From: a virus
DNA: 64,000 nt
Direction: 5' to 3' (one strand)
Virus record (IMG/VR): IMGVR_UViG_3300022927_001476
Coordinates: 33,680 to 97,679 of that record
Shown here: positions 14,734-22,569 of the stretch, one piece after another
Numbering within the stretch: position 1 is the stretch's first letter
How the letters are laid out: every line of letters starts with the position of its first letter
Position numbers and translations under genes: made by a program
The notes under the pieces: model-generated
The model's input: only the letters and a program-made list of their open reading frames with translations
What the model was told of the DNA's origin: nothing
The model's database searches: none

Positions 14734-16156
14734 AGCTGAAACAAAAACAGCCGTTGCATCTTTTGGTAGACTTAATCCTCCTACCACTGGCCATAATGCT
14801 ATGGTTGATGAAATTAAAAAAGTGCCAGGGGATCACTTTTTATTTTTAAGTCATTCGCAAGGCGCTAAAAACCCAGATGCTAAACCTGGAACTAAAGCAG
14901 GTGAAAACAAAGATCCTTTAAGTTTTTCAGAAAAACTACCTTTGGTTAAACAAGCATTTCCGAACGTAAATGTAGGATATGCTGATGTTACTAAGATCTT
15001 TGACATGCCTGTAAAATTATATAAATTAGGATATAAAAAACTAATTATAGTTGCTGGCAATGATCGTATGTCTTCATATAAAAGTATATTTCCTAAATAT
15101 AATGGTGTAGAAGGCGATCATGGTTATTACAAATTTGACAATATTGAATTTGTAGAACTTACAAGAGATGAAGAAGCTGAAGGTGTAGAAGGCATGAGTG
15201 CTAGTAAACTACGTCAGGCTGTTCGTAACAATGATTTTGAAAGTTTTAAAAAAGGATTAATTGCTGGTAATCCACAACAATTATTTGACACTATCAAAGA
15301 AAGACTTGCTGTAGATAGTTTAGGAGTAAAACAAGAAGAACCTATAGAAGAGCCTATAGAAGAGCCTGCAAAAGAAGGTATCGGTGCTATGGCTAAAGGT
15401 GCTGTAGGTCATGTTAAAAATGCCGCAACAGCAGGCAAATTAATTTTAAAGTATGACCAAACAGGTAGAGAAGAAGATGCATTTGCGGCGATCAAGCACG
15501 GCTGGCAATGGATTAAAAATCCTAAGATGCGAAGAGGTATTGTAAATCTTGTTAAAAAATATGCAACAAAACAAGGACAAGATTGGCCAACTGCTGTAGC
15601 TCATATTAAAAAGAACACAGGAATAGATGTCTCTAATGTAAACGAATCACAAGATACTCCTACAAGAGACAAAGAAGATTATAACGCAAAGAGAAAAGCA
15701 TTACAAGATATACAAATGGATCCTAATACAGCTAACGATCCAGATCTAAAAAAAGAATTAATTCGACGTCTTGCGTCCTTAGAAAAAAATAAGCCACAAG
15801 AAATTGCCGAACTTAAAGTACAACAACAACGTCCAAAGATTGAGGTAATGTATAATATTGCTGATCGTAAAGACGATAAACCTTTTCCATTAAGTTATAA
15901 AGATACTGGCGGCGCAAGCACAGGTGGACAAGTAATGATCACACCACAACAAGCACAAAAATTTATTAAATTCTACGAACAACGAGCCGATGATGAAAAA
16001 ATATTAATGCAAAAAGCATTGTCTAGTGTTAGCGGTACAATGAACTTGTTAAAGAATCTTGGTATGGAAGCTAATTCTATACTACCTAATAACCCAGATG
16101 CAGAAATTAAAAGTCCTGAAGAGAAACTTAGAGCTAATTTAGCAAAGGGCGTGTAA
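14711..16156 (+). CDS. probable internal head protein with N-terminal nucleotidyltransferase domain
   Basis: A 481-residue protein. GTG 14711 is preferred over ATG 14705, because the GGAG site at 14701-14704 is 6 bp from GTG but touches the ATG. GTG also yields the leader MRLRHLFEAE shared with neighbours. Residues about 12-200 are a Rossmann nucleotidyltransferase of the cytidylyltransferase/NMN-adenylyltransferase type, with FGRLNPPTTGHNAM carrying the (T/H)xGH motif and MSASKLRQAV the second substrate motif. A repeated acidic Pro linker (EEPIEEPIEEP) joins it to helical C-terminal regions. Possible targets are NAD metabolism or nucleotidylation of a host protein at entry. Confidence 0.65.
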   Translation: MRLRHLFEAETKTAVASFGRLNPPTTGHNAMVDEIKKVPGDHFLFLSHSQGAKNPDAKPGTKAGENKDPLSFSEKLPLVKQAFPNVNVGYADVTKIFDMPVKLYKLGYKKLIIVAGNDRMSSYKSIFPKYNGVEGDHGYYKFDNIEFVELTRDEEAEGVEGMSASKLRQAVRNNDFESFKKGLIAGNPQQLFDTIKERLAVDSLGVKQEEPIEEPIEEPAKEGIGAMAKGAVGHVKNAATAGKLILKYDQTGREEDAFAAIKHGWQWIKNPKMRRGIVNLVKKYATKQGQDWPTAVAHIKKNTGIDVSNVNESQDTPTRDKEDYNAKRKALQDIQMDPNTANDPDLKKELIRRLASLEKNKPQEIAELKVQQQRPKIEVMYNIADRKDDKPFPLSYKDTGGASTGGQVMITPQQAQKFIKFYEQRADDEKILMQKALSSVSGTMNLLKNLGMEANSILPNNPDAEIKSPEEKLRANLAKGV

Positions 16157-16383
16157 TGGATATTGAACGTTTAAAACAGCTTGCAGGTATAAATGAATTC
16201 AAAGGATGGACACAATACACTCCTGAGAATATCTCTCAGACTGGTACAGAAAAACGTAAAATAGAACGCGAAAAAAATATTAAACCTGGTACAGATGAAT
16301 GGTTTAAACTTTGGTTTAGTTTACCTCATATGACTGGTTCTGTTAATAAATCTCCAGGATTTCGAGGACGTAAACGCAAATGA
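16156..16383 (+). CDS. small basic protein with LAGINE motif
   Basis: A 75-residue protein starting MDIERLKQLAGINEF, with I-N-E as a possible prohead-protease site. The body reads GTDEWFKLWFSLPHMTG and ends in the very basic GFRGRKRK. It overlaps both neighbours (TAATG at its start, ATGA at its end), so translation is tightly coupled in the head-protein operon. Unknown function; the basic tail could contact packaged DNA. Confidence 0.65.
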   Translation: MDIERLKQLAGINEFKGWTQYTPENISQTGTEKRKIEREKNIKPGTDEWFKLWFSLPHMTGSVNKSPGFRGRKRK

Positions 16384-18239
16384 AATTTCATCAAATCAAA
16401 GAAGGCGTAGGTAGAATTGTTAAAGGTGTTAATACAACACCTGATGTAGGTCCTGACGAAGTTAAAATACAAGCGGCTAAGTTTGGTAATACTGTTGACA
16501 AAGATGGACGACCACCTACACTAAGCAAAAAAGTTAAAGGTTCCAAAACAAATGTATTGTTTAACTTAGGTATGGTTGAAAGTGTTGAAGAACGCTCGCT
16601 TACCAAAAGTGAAAAAAATAAAAAAGAAAAGATAGTTAAAGGCATGAAAAAAGCCAAAGGCGATTTTAAAGATCGTTATGGCAAAGATGCAAAAGCTGTA
16701 ATGTATGCTACAGCAACAAAGATAGCTAAAAAGAAAAAAAAGAAAAAAACTAACGAAAGCAATATTACTAGAAAAGATCTAAAAGATCAAATTCTGCAAG
16801 GTATTAAAGTTGAATTAGAACACACTGACGATCCTAAAATTGCTTTAAAGATCGCTATTGATCATATAAAAGAGGATCCTGCATATTACGATAAATTAAA
16901 ATTTATTGAAAATAAAGAAGTAGCGCAACCAAGTGAAATTTATGTTGACATGGATGGTGTGCTTGCAGACTTCTTTGGTAGTTGGAAGAAACTTATTGGA
17001 AAAGATTGGCGTCAGATTGATGACATTGAACCAGCGTTACAAAAGATACGTGACACAGATGACTTTTGGTTAAAGATACCTCCTACTAAAAATGCAAATA
17101 ATTTGTTAAGTATTATCAAACAAATTAAAGGTAGCTACAATATATTAAGTGCTCCTTTACCTAATGATCCTAATTCAGAACCTCACAAGCGCGAATGGAT
17201 TGAAAAATATCTAAAAAGTTTTCCTCCTAATAAAGTTATCATTACACAAGACAAAGCGAAGTATGCAACCCAATCAGACGGTACACCTAATATATTAATT
17301 GATGACTTTGGACAAAACGTTGCTAAATGGGAAGCCGCAGGTGGTGTTGGATTTAAACATAAAGATCATAAGTTTGAAAGAACGGCTCGCAATTTAGCCG
17401 CTCATTTAAGACAGCCTGCAAAAGAAACTTATACAAGAGAAGAACTACCTCAAATTAGTAGAAAAGATTTAAAACACATTTATTATACTGTAGAAACTAT
17501 TAAAGTTGCAGACATAAAACCTATCCAAAAAGAACGCATCAAAGAAAATTTTACAAGACAACTTAATCGTGTGCAAAAAGGAAAATACAGTCCAATTATT
17601 GTTGACTGTGAAAACAAAATTATAAATGGTCATCATAGATATGACATTATTAAAATGTTAGAGATGGAAGAAATAACTGTTTATAAACTTCCTTTGTATG
17701 TTGAAAATCTAGTAGAGTTTAATAAATTAACTAAAAAAATAGGAGCAGGTGCTCTAGCAGGTGCAATGGCATTAGCACCTATGGGCAAAGCGTTTGCTGG
17801 AGATGCTCCTACTGATCCATTGCCTAACAAGCAGACATCTACTATGGTGCAGAAAGATGTGGGCGGTAAGCAAGATTTATCAAAAATTCAAGCACCAGTA
17901 AAAAAAGATTTTTGGAAAGTTACAATAAACTATAAGGGCAAGGATGTTAATTTAAAACTACCATTTAGCGCAGGAACCAATAAAAAACAGATAAAACAAT
18001 TTGTTGACGATATGATGTCTCAACAAGGTGTAAAGGATTACGCAGTTAAGGATATCGATACTCTTAATAAGGTTCCTATAGATCAATCCATACTGAAAAA
18101 GTTAGTTCAAGAATTAGAAAAAAGAAACGGAAAACAGAGTATTCCATATCTTGCCGGAATGGCAAAGAGAGCAGGTGCTAAACCAGGTGCAGACAATGCA
18201 CACGCAACCGCGGCAATGAAGGCATACTTAGGAAAATGA
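16380..18239 (+). CDS. multidomain probable head protein: DUF5661-like, HAD phosphatase-like, ParB/sulfiredoxin-like
   Basis: A 619-residue mosaic. Leader MKFHQIKEGVG. Residues about 75-120 are a lysine-rich module (EKIVKGMKKAKGDFKDRYG, then a run of lysines). Residues 129-180 resemble DUF5661 (VELEHTDDPKIALKIAIDHI). Residues about 186-355 look like a HAD/5'-nucleotidase domain: nucleophile DMDGVLADFF, later ILIDDFGQN. Residues about 372-455 look ParB/Srx-like with INGHHRYDII. Then comes an internal signal-peptide-like stretch (KKIGAGALAGAMALAPMGKA, then FAGD). The last 120 residues are unrecognised. It may be cut into parts by the prohead protease. Functions are inferred from motifs. Confidence 0.6.
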   Translation: MKFHQIKEGVGRIVKGVNTTPDVGPDEVKIQAAKFGNTVDKDGRPPTLSKKVKGSKTNVLFNLGMVESVEERSLTKSEKNKKEKIVKGMKKAKGDFKDRYGKDAKAVMYATATKIAKKKKKKKTNESNITRKDLKDQILQGIKVELEHTDDPKIALKIAIDHIKEDPAYYDKLKFIENKEVAQPSEIYVDMDGVLADFFGSWKKLIGKDWRQIDDIEPALQKIRDTDDFWLKIPPTKNANNLLSIIKQIKGSYNILSAPLPNDPNSEPHKREWIEKYLKSFPPNKVIITQDKAKYATQSDGTPNILIDDFGQNVAKWEAAGGVGFKHKDHKFERTARNLAAHLRQPAKETYTREELPQISRKDLKHIYYTVETIKVADIKPIQKERIKENFTRQLNRVQKGKYSPIIVDCENKIINGHHRYDIIKMLEMEEITVYKLPLYVENLVEFNKLTKKIGAGALAGAMALAPMGKAFAGDAPTDPLPNKQTSTMVQKDVGGKQDLSKIQAPVKKDFWKVTINYKGKDVNLKLPFSAGTNKKQIKQFVDDMMSQQGVKDYAVKDIDTLNKVPIDQSILKKLVQELEKRNGKQSIPYLAGMAKRAGAKPGADNAHATAAMKAYLGK

Positions 18240-18697
18240 GAATATTCGAACTAATAGAAAACAACGAAAACTTTGCTAACGCAACAAAACAAGATTTTCT
18301 TGCATTTAAAAAATTTGTCAAAGGTACTACACATTTATTTAAGAATTATAATAATATGTCCGAAGAGGAACAAGACGAGTTGCTTGCAGATCTTGTAAAA
18401 TTACAATTTGATAGTAATTTAATGAATAGTTTTCCTAAGTGGAAAGAGTATGCTATTAAAACCATGAAAAATTTGGATGACGAAAGAATTCAAAAAGTAT
18501 TTAAACAGGCAGGACTTGTTGAAAACTTTGCTGACGGTAAGAAAAAAGAAACTATAGAAGAAACTATTCGTAAGCAAGGTGACAAGTATGTTATCTACAG
18601 TAAAGACGGTAAAAAGAAACTTGGCACATACGATAGTCGTAAAGCAGCCGAAAAGCGTCTAGGACAAATAGAGTATTTTAAACATGCTGGTAAGTGA
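18236..18697 (+). CDS. small head-cluster protein with ENFADGK linker and basic C-terminal domain
   Basis: A 153-residue protein with leader MRIFELIENNENF (L-I-E site), a helical N-terminal domain, then the linker VENFADGKKKE. The C-terminal domain reads YVIYSKDGKKKLGTYDSRKAAEKRLGQIEYFKH, a short module found at the end of various phage proteins. The linker's 20-bp coding sequence is repeated exactly in the next gene. It overlaps the previous gene by 4 bp. Possibly a DNA-associated internal head protein; role unknown. Confidence 0.65.
   Translation: MRIFELIENNENFANATKQDFLAFKKFVKGTTHLFKNYNNMSEEEQDELLADLVKLQFDSNLMNSFPKWKEYAIKTMKNLDDERIQKVFKQAGLVENFADGKKKETIEETIRKQGDKYVIYSKDGKKKLGTYDSRKAAEKRLGQIEYFKHAGK
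18521..18540 (+). repeat. 20-bp direct repeat, copy 1 (ENFADGK linker)
   Basis: GAAAACTTTGCTGACGGTAA occurs here and exactly again at 18705-18724, 184 bp downstream. Both copies are read in frame as ENFADGK and lie before a basic C-terminal module, which suggests domain shuffling by recombination between linkers. Confidence 0.85.
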
Positions 18698-18890
18698 GAT
18701 TACAGAAAACTTTGCTGACGGTAAAGTAAAAGGCAAAAGCAGACCAGGACGAGTAAAGAAGTCTGGTGCTAGTTGCAATGGTAGTGTTACAGCATTACGC
18801 AAACGTGCTAAAAATGCAAGTGGTGAAAAGGCTAAAATGTACCACTGGTGCGCCAACATGAAATCAGGTAGAAGCAAAAAAGGTAAATAG
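18684..18890 (+). CDS. small basic protein, DUF5872-like module
   Basis: A 68-residue protein: leader MLVSEITENFADGKVKG, then GKSRPGRVKKSGASCNGSVT and GEKAKMYHWCANMKSGRSK. This is a compact basic Cys-containing domain like DUF5872, which recurs in marine phages. It shares the ENFADGK linker with the preceding gene and overlaps its end by 14 bp. It may bind DNA in the head. Unknown function. Confidence 0.7.
   Translation: MLVSEITENFADGKVKGKSRPGRVKKSGASCNGSVTALRKRAKNASGEKAKMYHWCANMKSGRSKKGK
18705..18724 (+). repeat. 20-bp direct repeat, copy 2 (ENFADGK linker)
   Basis: Exact second copy of the sequence at 18521-18540, near the start of the DUF5872-like gene and also translated as ENFADGK. Confidence 0.85.
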
Positions 18891-18894
18891 TATT

Positions 18895-19962
18895 ATGAGA
18901 TTAAGAGAAATTACATCTAACATTAAACAGCCAATTAACGAATTTGATATTTTAGGCGGATTAAAATGGCTTGGCAGGGCCGCACTAAGTGGGCCAGCAA
19001 CTGCCGCACAAATTGCGTTAACACCTAGTTCTACATCCGCATGGGACACTACTGATGCTCCGGCTATGTTGTATAATAAATTACGTGCAGACGGACGAGA
19101 TGAAGCAACTGCAAATGCCGCGGCATTAGAACTTAGAGATAGAATTAGTCGAGGCGATCACACCGCTATTCAAACATACAGAGATGCTACAGGGGACACT
19201 GGCCAATTGCCATGGGACTTACAAGATTTACAAACTTCAATTGATCAAAGAATTGCATCAGGTGGCGGACGTGGAAACGGTGCCGCTGAACTTGCTCAAA
19301 GGCGAGCAGATGCGGCAAATGGTGTTCCAGGAGCAGGTCCTGCTCCAACAGACAGTCCAAAAGCAGATACTACTGCTCCACAACAGCCATCTACACCTGG
19401 TGCAAGTGATTCATCTAATGCGCCAAGTAGCACAACGGATACTAGACCATCAACTACTGCTCCTAAGACTACTACTGCTCCTAAACAACCAGATGCTGTT
19501 CCAACTTCTGTTGCAAATTTGCCTAATGTTGTTAAAGACGCAGGCGCCGCTCAAGCACTAGCACAATCTAATCCACAAACATCAGCACAATGGGCTGATG
19601 GTATTGCAAAAGCAACTGGTGGTACGCTAGGTGCATCAACTGTACAGTCGTTAGCACAAGGTGCTATGAAATATGCTTTGCCAGCGGCAGCTGTAGTTGC
19701 ATTGTTATACGGTGGTAAAAAATTGCTTGATTATGCAGGTTCTAAAAAGAAAAAAGAATCAATAGGTGAAAATAGCTCTGCTCCAATAGTTGCCGCTAAT
19801 GTGGCATCTGTTGCTAATCCTCAACACGCAAAAGGCCATGTTGGAAAAGATAAAAATGGCTTACCAAAGAAAAACTCAAAGAAACAACCTGGTACTAATT
19901 TAGTAATAAATGCACTAGATGATGACGAGGGCTTCTTTGGCTCCAAGACAATCAAAAGATAA
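18895..19962 (+). CDS. probable head-cluster protein with Pro/Thr/Ser-rich linker and hydrophobic segment
   Basis: A 355-residue protein with leader MRLREITSNIKQPINEFD (I-N-E site). Residues about 25-120 are a helical domain. Residues about 145-205 are a low-complexity Pro/Thr/Ser/Ala linker (TDSPKADTTAPQQPSTPGAS and TTAPKTTTAPKQ). A hydrophobic segment follows (AMKYALPAAAVVALLYGGKK), then a basic tail ending in an acidic LDDDEGFFGS. The linker-plus-membrane layout could suit a protein that leaves the capsid and crosses membranes. No enzyme motif seen. Confidence 0.65.
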   Translation: MRLREITSNIKQPINEFDILGGLKWLGRAALSGPATAAQIALTPSSTSAWDTTDAPAMLYNKLRADGRDEATANAAALELRDRISRGDHTAIQTYRDATGDTGQLPWDLQDLQTSIDQRIASGGGRGNGAAELAQRRADAANGVPGAGPAPTDSPKADTTAPQQPSTPGASDSSNAPSSTTDTRPSTTAPKTTTAPKQPDAVPTSVANLPNVVKDAGAAQALAQSNPQTSAQWADGIAKATGGTLGASTVQSLAQGAMKYALPAAAVVALLYGGKKLLDYAGSKKKKESIGENSSAPIVAANVASVANPQHAKGHVGKDKNGLPKKNSKKQPGTNLVINALDDDEGFFGSKTIKR

Positions 19963-19965
19963 ATA
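19959..19965 (+). promoter_or_regulatory. putative T4-type late promoter box (ATAAATA)
   Basis: The ATAAATA box (context AAAAGATAAATACTGT) overlaps the stop of the preceding gene and lies 17 bp before ATG 19983, with AGGAAAA as ribosome site. It resembles the boxes at 11109 and 46258. Confidence 0.55.
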
Positions 19966-19982
19966 CTGTATAGGAAAACACA

Positions 19983-20945
19983 ATGAGAGAAAAACATTTA
20001 AAAGAAACTGGTTTAGCCGATATGGCATTTAAGGTTGAACAAGACCACGAAGTTCAAATGGCTCGTGCCGAATTATATAAACTAGCTAAGTATGCAATCA
20101 AATTACACGAAATGCTTAAAGGTGTATCAGAGCAACAAGGTTTAGAAGGTTGGGTGCAAGCTAAGATTACAAAGGCCGCTGACTATGTTTCAAGTGTTTA
20201 TCATCATATGGATTACGAAACTAAGTTTGAAGAAGTAACAGAATCCAATAAATCAATTGTAGAAGGCATCGACTCTCCAATAGTGACGATGACTATTCCA
20301 AACACAACTCCTGAGATGGCAGAAAAAATGGAGAGAATTGCTAACGAAAAGAACATCGAGTTTTCAAAACAAGGAAACACTGTTTTTTTGAAGGGTAAAA
20401 GAATTGATATGACAATGCTTACAACTAAAATGGCTATTGCTCAGACAAACATACCAATGGTTCCTGTTGAACCAAAGCGTGGCACTCCAGGTAATCCAAT
20501 CGGCATGTCTAAGGATCAAATGGCAGATCCTGCTAATCAAGACCTAATGCAAAAAGCAAGACGTATGGATGCATTAGGTGATAGTGTAAACTATAAAGGT
20601 TTTTTAAGCAGTTTATTAGAAGAAAAAGTAACAAATAAGTTATCTGAAAAAGTAGAAATGTGTCCAAAAGCATGTTGCGGGAAACCTGTAACAGAATGCT
20701 CATGTGGACCAGATTGTAAACATTGTGATTGCTACGAAAAGAACAAGGCAATGAAGGAATCTAAAAATAACCTATGTGAAGATTGCGGTAAAGAAAAACT
20801 TACCAAAACAGAAATGACAGAAATTGCTAATCTAGAAGAAGGCAAAAAACACGGCAATAGTAAAGTTTATGACAAATGCTGGAAAGGCTGTCGTAAAGTT
20901 GCAGGCAAAAAACGTGGTGAGCCAGGCTCGTGCAAGTGTGACTAA
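19983..20945 (+). CDS. phage protein with conserved helical N-terminus and Cys-rich metal-binding-like C-terminus
   Basis: A 320-residue protein. Residues about 17-80 (QDHEVQMARAELYKLAKYAI, GWVQAKITKAADYVSSVYHH) are a helical module found in marine T4-like phages. From about residue 225 to the end, 14 cysteines appear in clusters: MCPKACCGKPVTECSCGPDC, HCDCYE, CEDCG, DKCWKGC and GSCKC. Such spacing suggests bound zinc or other metal, as in metallothionein-like or zinc-ribbon modules. It has its own late-type promoter box. Function unknown. Confidence 0.7.
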   Translation: MREKHLKETGLADMAFKVEQDHEVQMARAELYKLAKYAIKLHEMLKGVSEQQGLEGWVQAKITKAADYVSSVYHHMDYETKFEEVTESNKSIVEGIDSPIVTMTIPNTTPEMAEKMERIANEKNIEFSKQGNTVFLKGKRIDMTMLTTKMAIAQTNIPMVPVEPKRGTPGNPIGMSKDQMADPANQDLMQKARRMDALGDSVNYKGFLSSLLEEKVTNKLSEKVEMCPKACCGKPVTECSCGPDCKHCDCYEKNKAMKESKNNLCEDCGKEKLTKTEMTEIANLEEGKKHGNSKVYDKCWKGCRKVAGKKRGEPGSCKCD

Positions 20946-21575
20946 ATGTCTCAATCATCCATTGGTGGTTACTATCTAGAAGACAGTGCCGAAGATTTTG
21001 TTTGGCAAACAATAGATCCAGATCATATCTGGGTTATGGATAAACTAATACTTTCACGTAAATTAAAATATAATAGTGGCCCGGTCGGACTTGATGTTCC
21101 GCATCCGGGCTTTTATATTGTACGTCCTTGTGTTAACATGTTAGGACTAGGACTAGGCGCTCAAAAGGTTTGGATCGAACAACAAACAATACATCTTCCA
21201 TTAGGACACTTTTGGTGCGAGTTTTTCGAAGGCGATCATTACAGCATAGATTACTTCAAAGGTAAGCAAATGCTATGTGTACAAGGTAAAAAACCTGAAG
21301 ATACATTTACAAAGTGGACTGATTGGCGCAGAGATGATAAGAAATTTACGTTTCCCACATTACTAAATGAATTAGTTGAACATCATCCTTGGATGAACTG
21401 CGAGTTTATAGGTAACAAACTCATCGAAGTACACCTAAGACGCAACGAAGACTTTGATGGCAACATCAATCATTTCATTCCAGTCTGGAAAGGGCAGGAT
21501 ACTACTCCGCCCAAAGGATACACGTATCGTGAATACCCAGACATCCACGACAGAATTGGTGCTTTTGTTAAATAA
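20946..21575 (+). CDS. unknown protein, possible ATP-grasp-like fold
   Basis: A 209-residue protein. Strands such as GFYIVRPCVNMLGLGLGAQK and HFWCEFFEGDHYSIDYF, with a late acidic/Arg segment LIEVHLRRNEDFDGN, recall an ATP-grasp domain, but the match is loose. It follows the Cys-rich protein with no gap. A terminator-like hairpin lies inside the frame at 21079-21110. A sigma70-type promoter starts 5 bp after its stop. Confidence 0.65.
   Translation: MSQSSIGGYYLEDSAEDFVWQTIDPDHIWVMDKLILSRKLKYNSGPVGLDVPHPGFYIVRPCVNMLGLGLGAQKVWIEQQTIHLPLGHFWCEFFEGDHYSIDYFKGKQMLCVQGKKPEDTFTKWTDWRRDDKKFTFPTLLNELVEHHPWMNCEFIGNKLIEVHLRRNEDFDGNINHFIPVWKGQDTTPPKGYTYREYPDIHDRIGAFVK
21079..21110 (+). terminator. terminator-like GC-rich hairpin inside a reading frame
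   Basis: GCCCGG (21079-21084) pairs with CCGGGC (21105-21110), and CGGA with TCCG inside. TTTTATATT follows directly. The form is that of an intrinsic terminator, yet it lies 130 bp into the gene at 20946. It could attenuate transcription or process mRNA. Whether it works is unknown. Confidence 0.45.
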
Positions 21576-21580
21576 AACGC

Positions 21581-21609
21581 TTGACAAAGCCTAAATAATC
21601 ATATATAAT
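21581..21609 (+). promoter_or_regulatory. perfect-consensus sigma70 promoter TTGACA-17-TATAAT
   Basis: TTGACA (21581-21586) and TATAAT (21604-21609) are both 6/6 with a 17-bp spacer, in the 67-bp gap before the DsbA-like gene. An AAGGAG ribosome site follows. This should be a very strong early promoter leading into the replication block. Confidence 0.9.
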
Positions 21610-21642
21610 TAACTTAAATTACAACTCAACAAGGAGAAAACT

Positions 21643-21903
21643 ATGAGCGATCGTACCTATGGTGCAGAAGAAAAAGCAAAACTCGAGCGTCTTGTCAATG
21701 AAGGCGCAACAGTTCTAAGAGAAATTGAAGATCTTACAATGGGTCTTAAAGAAACAGTTAAAGCCGTAGCAGAAGAACTAGATATTAAACCAGCACTAAT
21801 TAACAAAGCTATCAAAGTAGCACACAAAGGTGACTGGGATAAAGTAAACGATGAGTTTGAAGATCTTGAAACACTAGTTGTTACTGTTGGGAAAGACAAA
21901 TAA
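21643..21903 (+). CDS. DsbA-like double-stranded DNA-binding protein (T4 type)
   Basis: An 86-residue acidic helical protein. The stretch TVKAVAEELDIKPALINKAI with VNDEFEDLETLV resembles T4 DsbA in length and in the order of its helices. That protein binds dsDNA and helps late transcription; it is unrelated to the disulfide oxidoreductase of the same name. It has a perfect sigma70 promoter and AAGGAG ribosome site, so it is probably made early and in quantity. The similarity is judged by eye. Confidence 0.6.
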   Translation: MSDRTYGAEEKAKLERLVNEGATVLREIEDLTMGLKETVKAVAEELDIKPALINKAIKVAHKGDWDKVNDEFEDLETLVVTVGKDK

Positions 21904-21906
21904 TAA

Positions 21907-22188
21907 GTGGAAAAAATAAAAGACTTTTGGCTAGATAGTTATACTAGTGATAAAACTGCATTTGCATTTGAACTTGTAAGTTTTATATTTACAGTTGGTG
22001 CAAGTATGACACTAGCCTTAAATGCCAAAGATCCAAATATGCTTATTGTGTATCCAGGGTTTTTTGTTGGAAGTATAACTCAAGCGTATGCAAGTTATCG
22101 TAGAGGAGCGGCATGGGTATTGCTGTTGACTACTTATTTTGCATGTGTTAACATTTTTGGATTTGGAGTTGCATCACAATGGTGGTAG
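21907..22188 (+). CDS. membrane protein, three hydrophobic segments
   Basis: A 93-residue protein starting at GTG 21907. Hydrophobic segments are FAFELVSFIFTVGASMTLAL (about 19-38), MLIVYPGFFVGSITQAYA (about 45-62) and AAWVLLLTTYFACVNIFGFG (about 68-87). It is followed by two more small membrane genes with overlapping starts and stops, forming a mini-operon of membrane proteins. No family assigned. Confidence 0.7.
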   Translation: MEKIKDFWLDSYTSDKTAFAFELVSFIFTVGASMTLALNAKDPNMLIVYPGFFVGSITQAYASYRRGAAWVLLLTTYFACVNIFGFGVASQWW

Positions 22189-22280
22189 AAGTTTTAAAAC
22201 TTTTAGGACTTCTTGTATTATTTTATGCTGTTCCTATCGGAGCATTAATAATGTGGAATAATGAGGACCCAAAAAAATGA
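22179..22280 (+). CDS. 33-residue membrane peptide
   Basis: A short gene, ATG 22179 to TGA 22280, encoding MVVEVLKLLGLLVLFYAVPI followed by GALIMWNNEDPKK. One hydrophobic helix with a charged tail. It overlaps the upstream gene by 10 bp and the downstream start by 4 bp (ATGA). That double coupling supports it as real. Unknown function; possible membrane regulator or partner of its neighbours. Confidence 0.6.
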   Translation: MVVEVLKLLGLLVLFYAVPIGALIMWNNEDPKK

Positions 22281-22495
22281 TAGTAAAACCTTACCAGTGG
22301 TTAGCTTGGTTCAGTACAGCTTGTTTGTTAGTTGCCGCTACACTAGCCGCATTTAATATCTATCCTTGGTACATCTTTGCGTTTATTGGCAGTAATAGTC
22401 TTTGGGTACTAATAGGTATTCTATGGAAAGAAAAAAGTTTGATTGTGCTAAACGCAGGACTAACCGCAATTTACATTGCGGGATTGATGTTCTGA
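22277..22495 (+). CDS. small membrane protein
   Basis: A 72-residue protein with about three hydrophobic segments: WLAWFSTACLLVAATLAAFN, WYIFAFIGSNSLWVLIGILW and LIVLNAGLTAIYIAGLMF. It starts inside the stop of the 33-residue peptide gene. Unknown function. Its compact hydrophobic build resembles small phage proteins thought to alter the host envelope. Confidence 0.7.
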   Translation: MIVKPYQWLAWFSTACLLVAATLAAFNIYPWYIFAFIGSNSLWVLIGILWKEKSLIVLNAGLTAIYIAGLMF

Positions 22496-22569
22496 TAAGT
22501 AATAATAACGCCAATAGCAATAGCTAGGTAAGTAGATGGTTAAGTTGGCCACAAGCAACGTAGGAAAAA

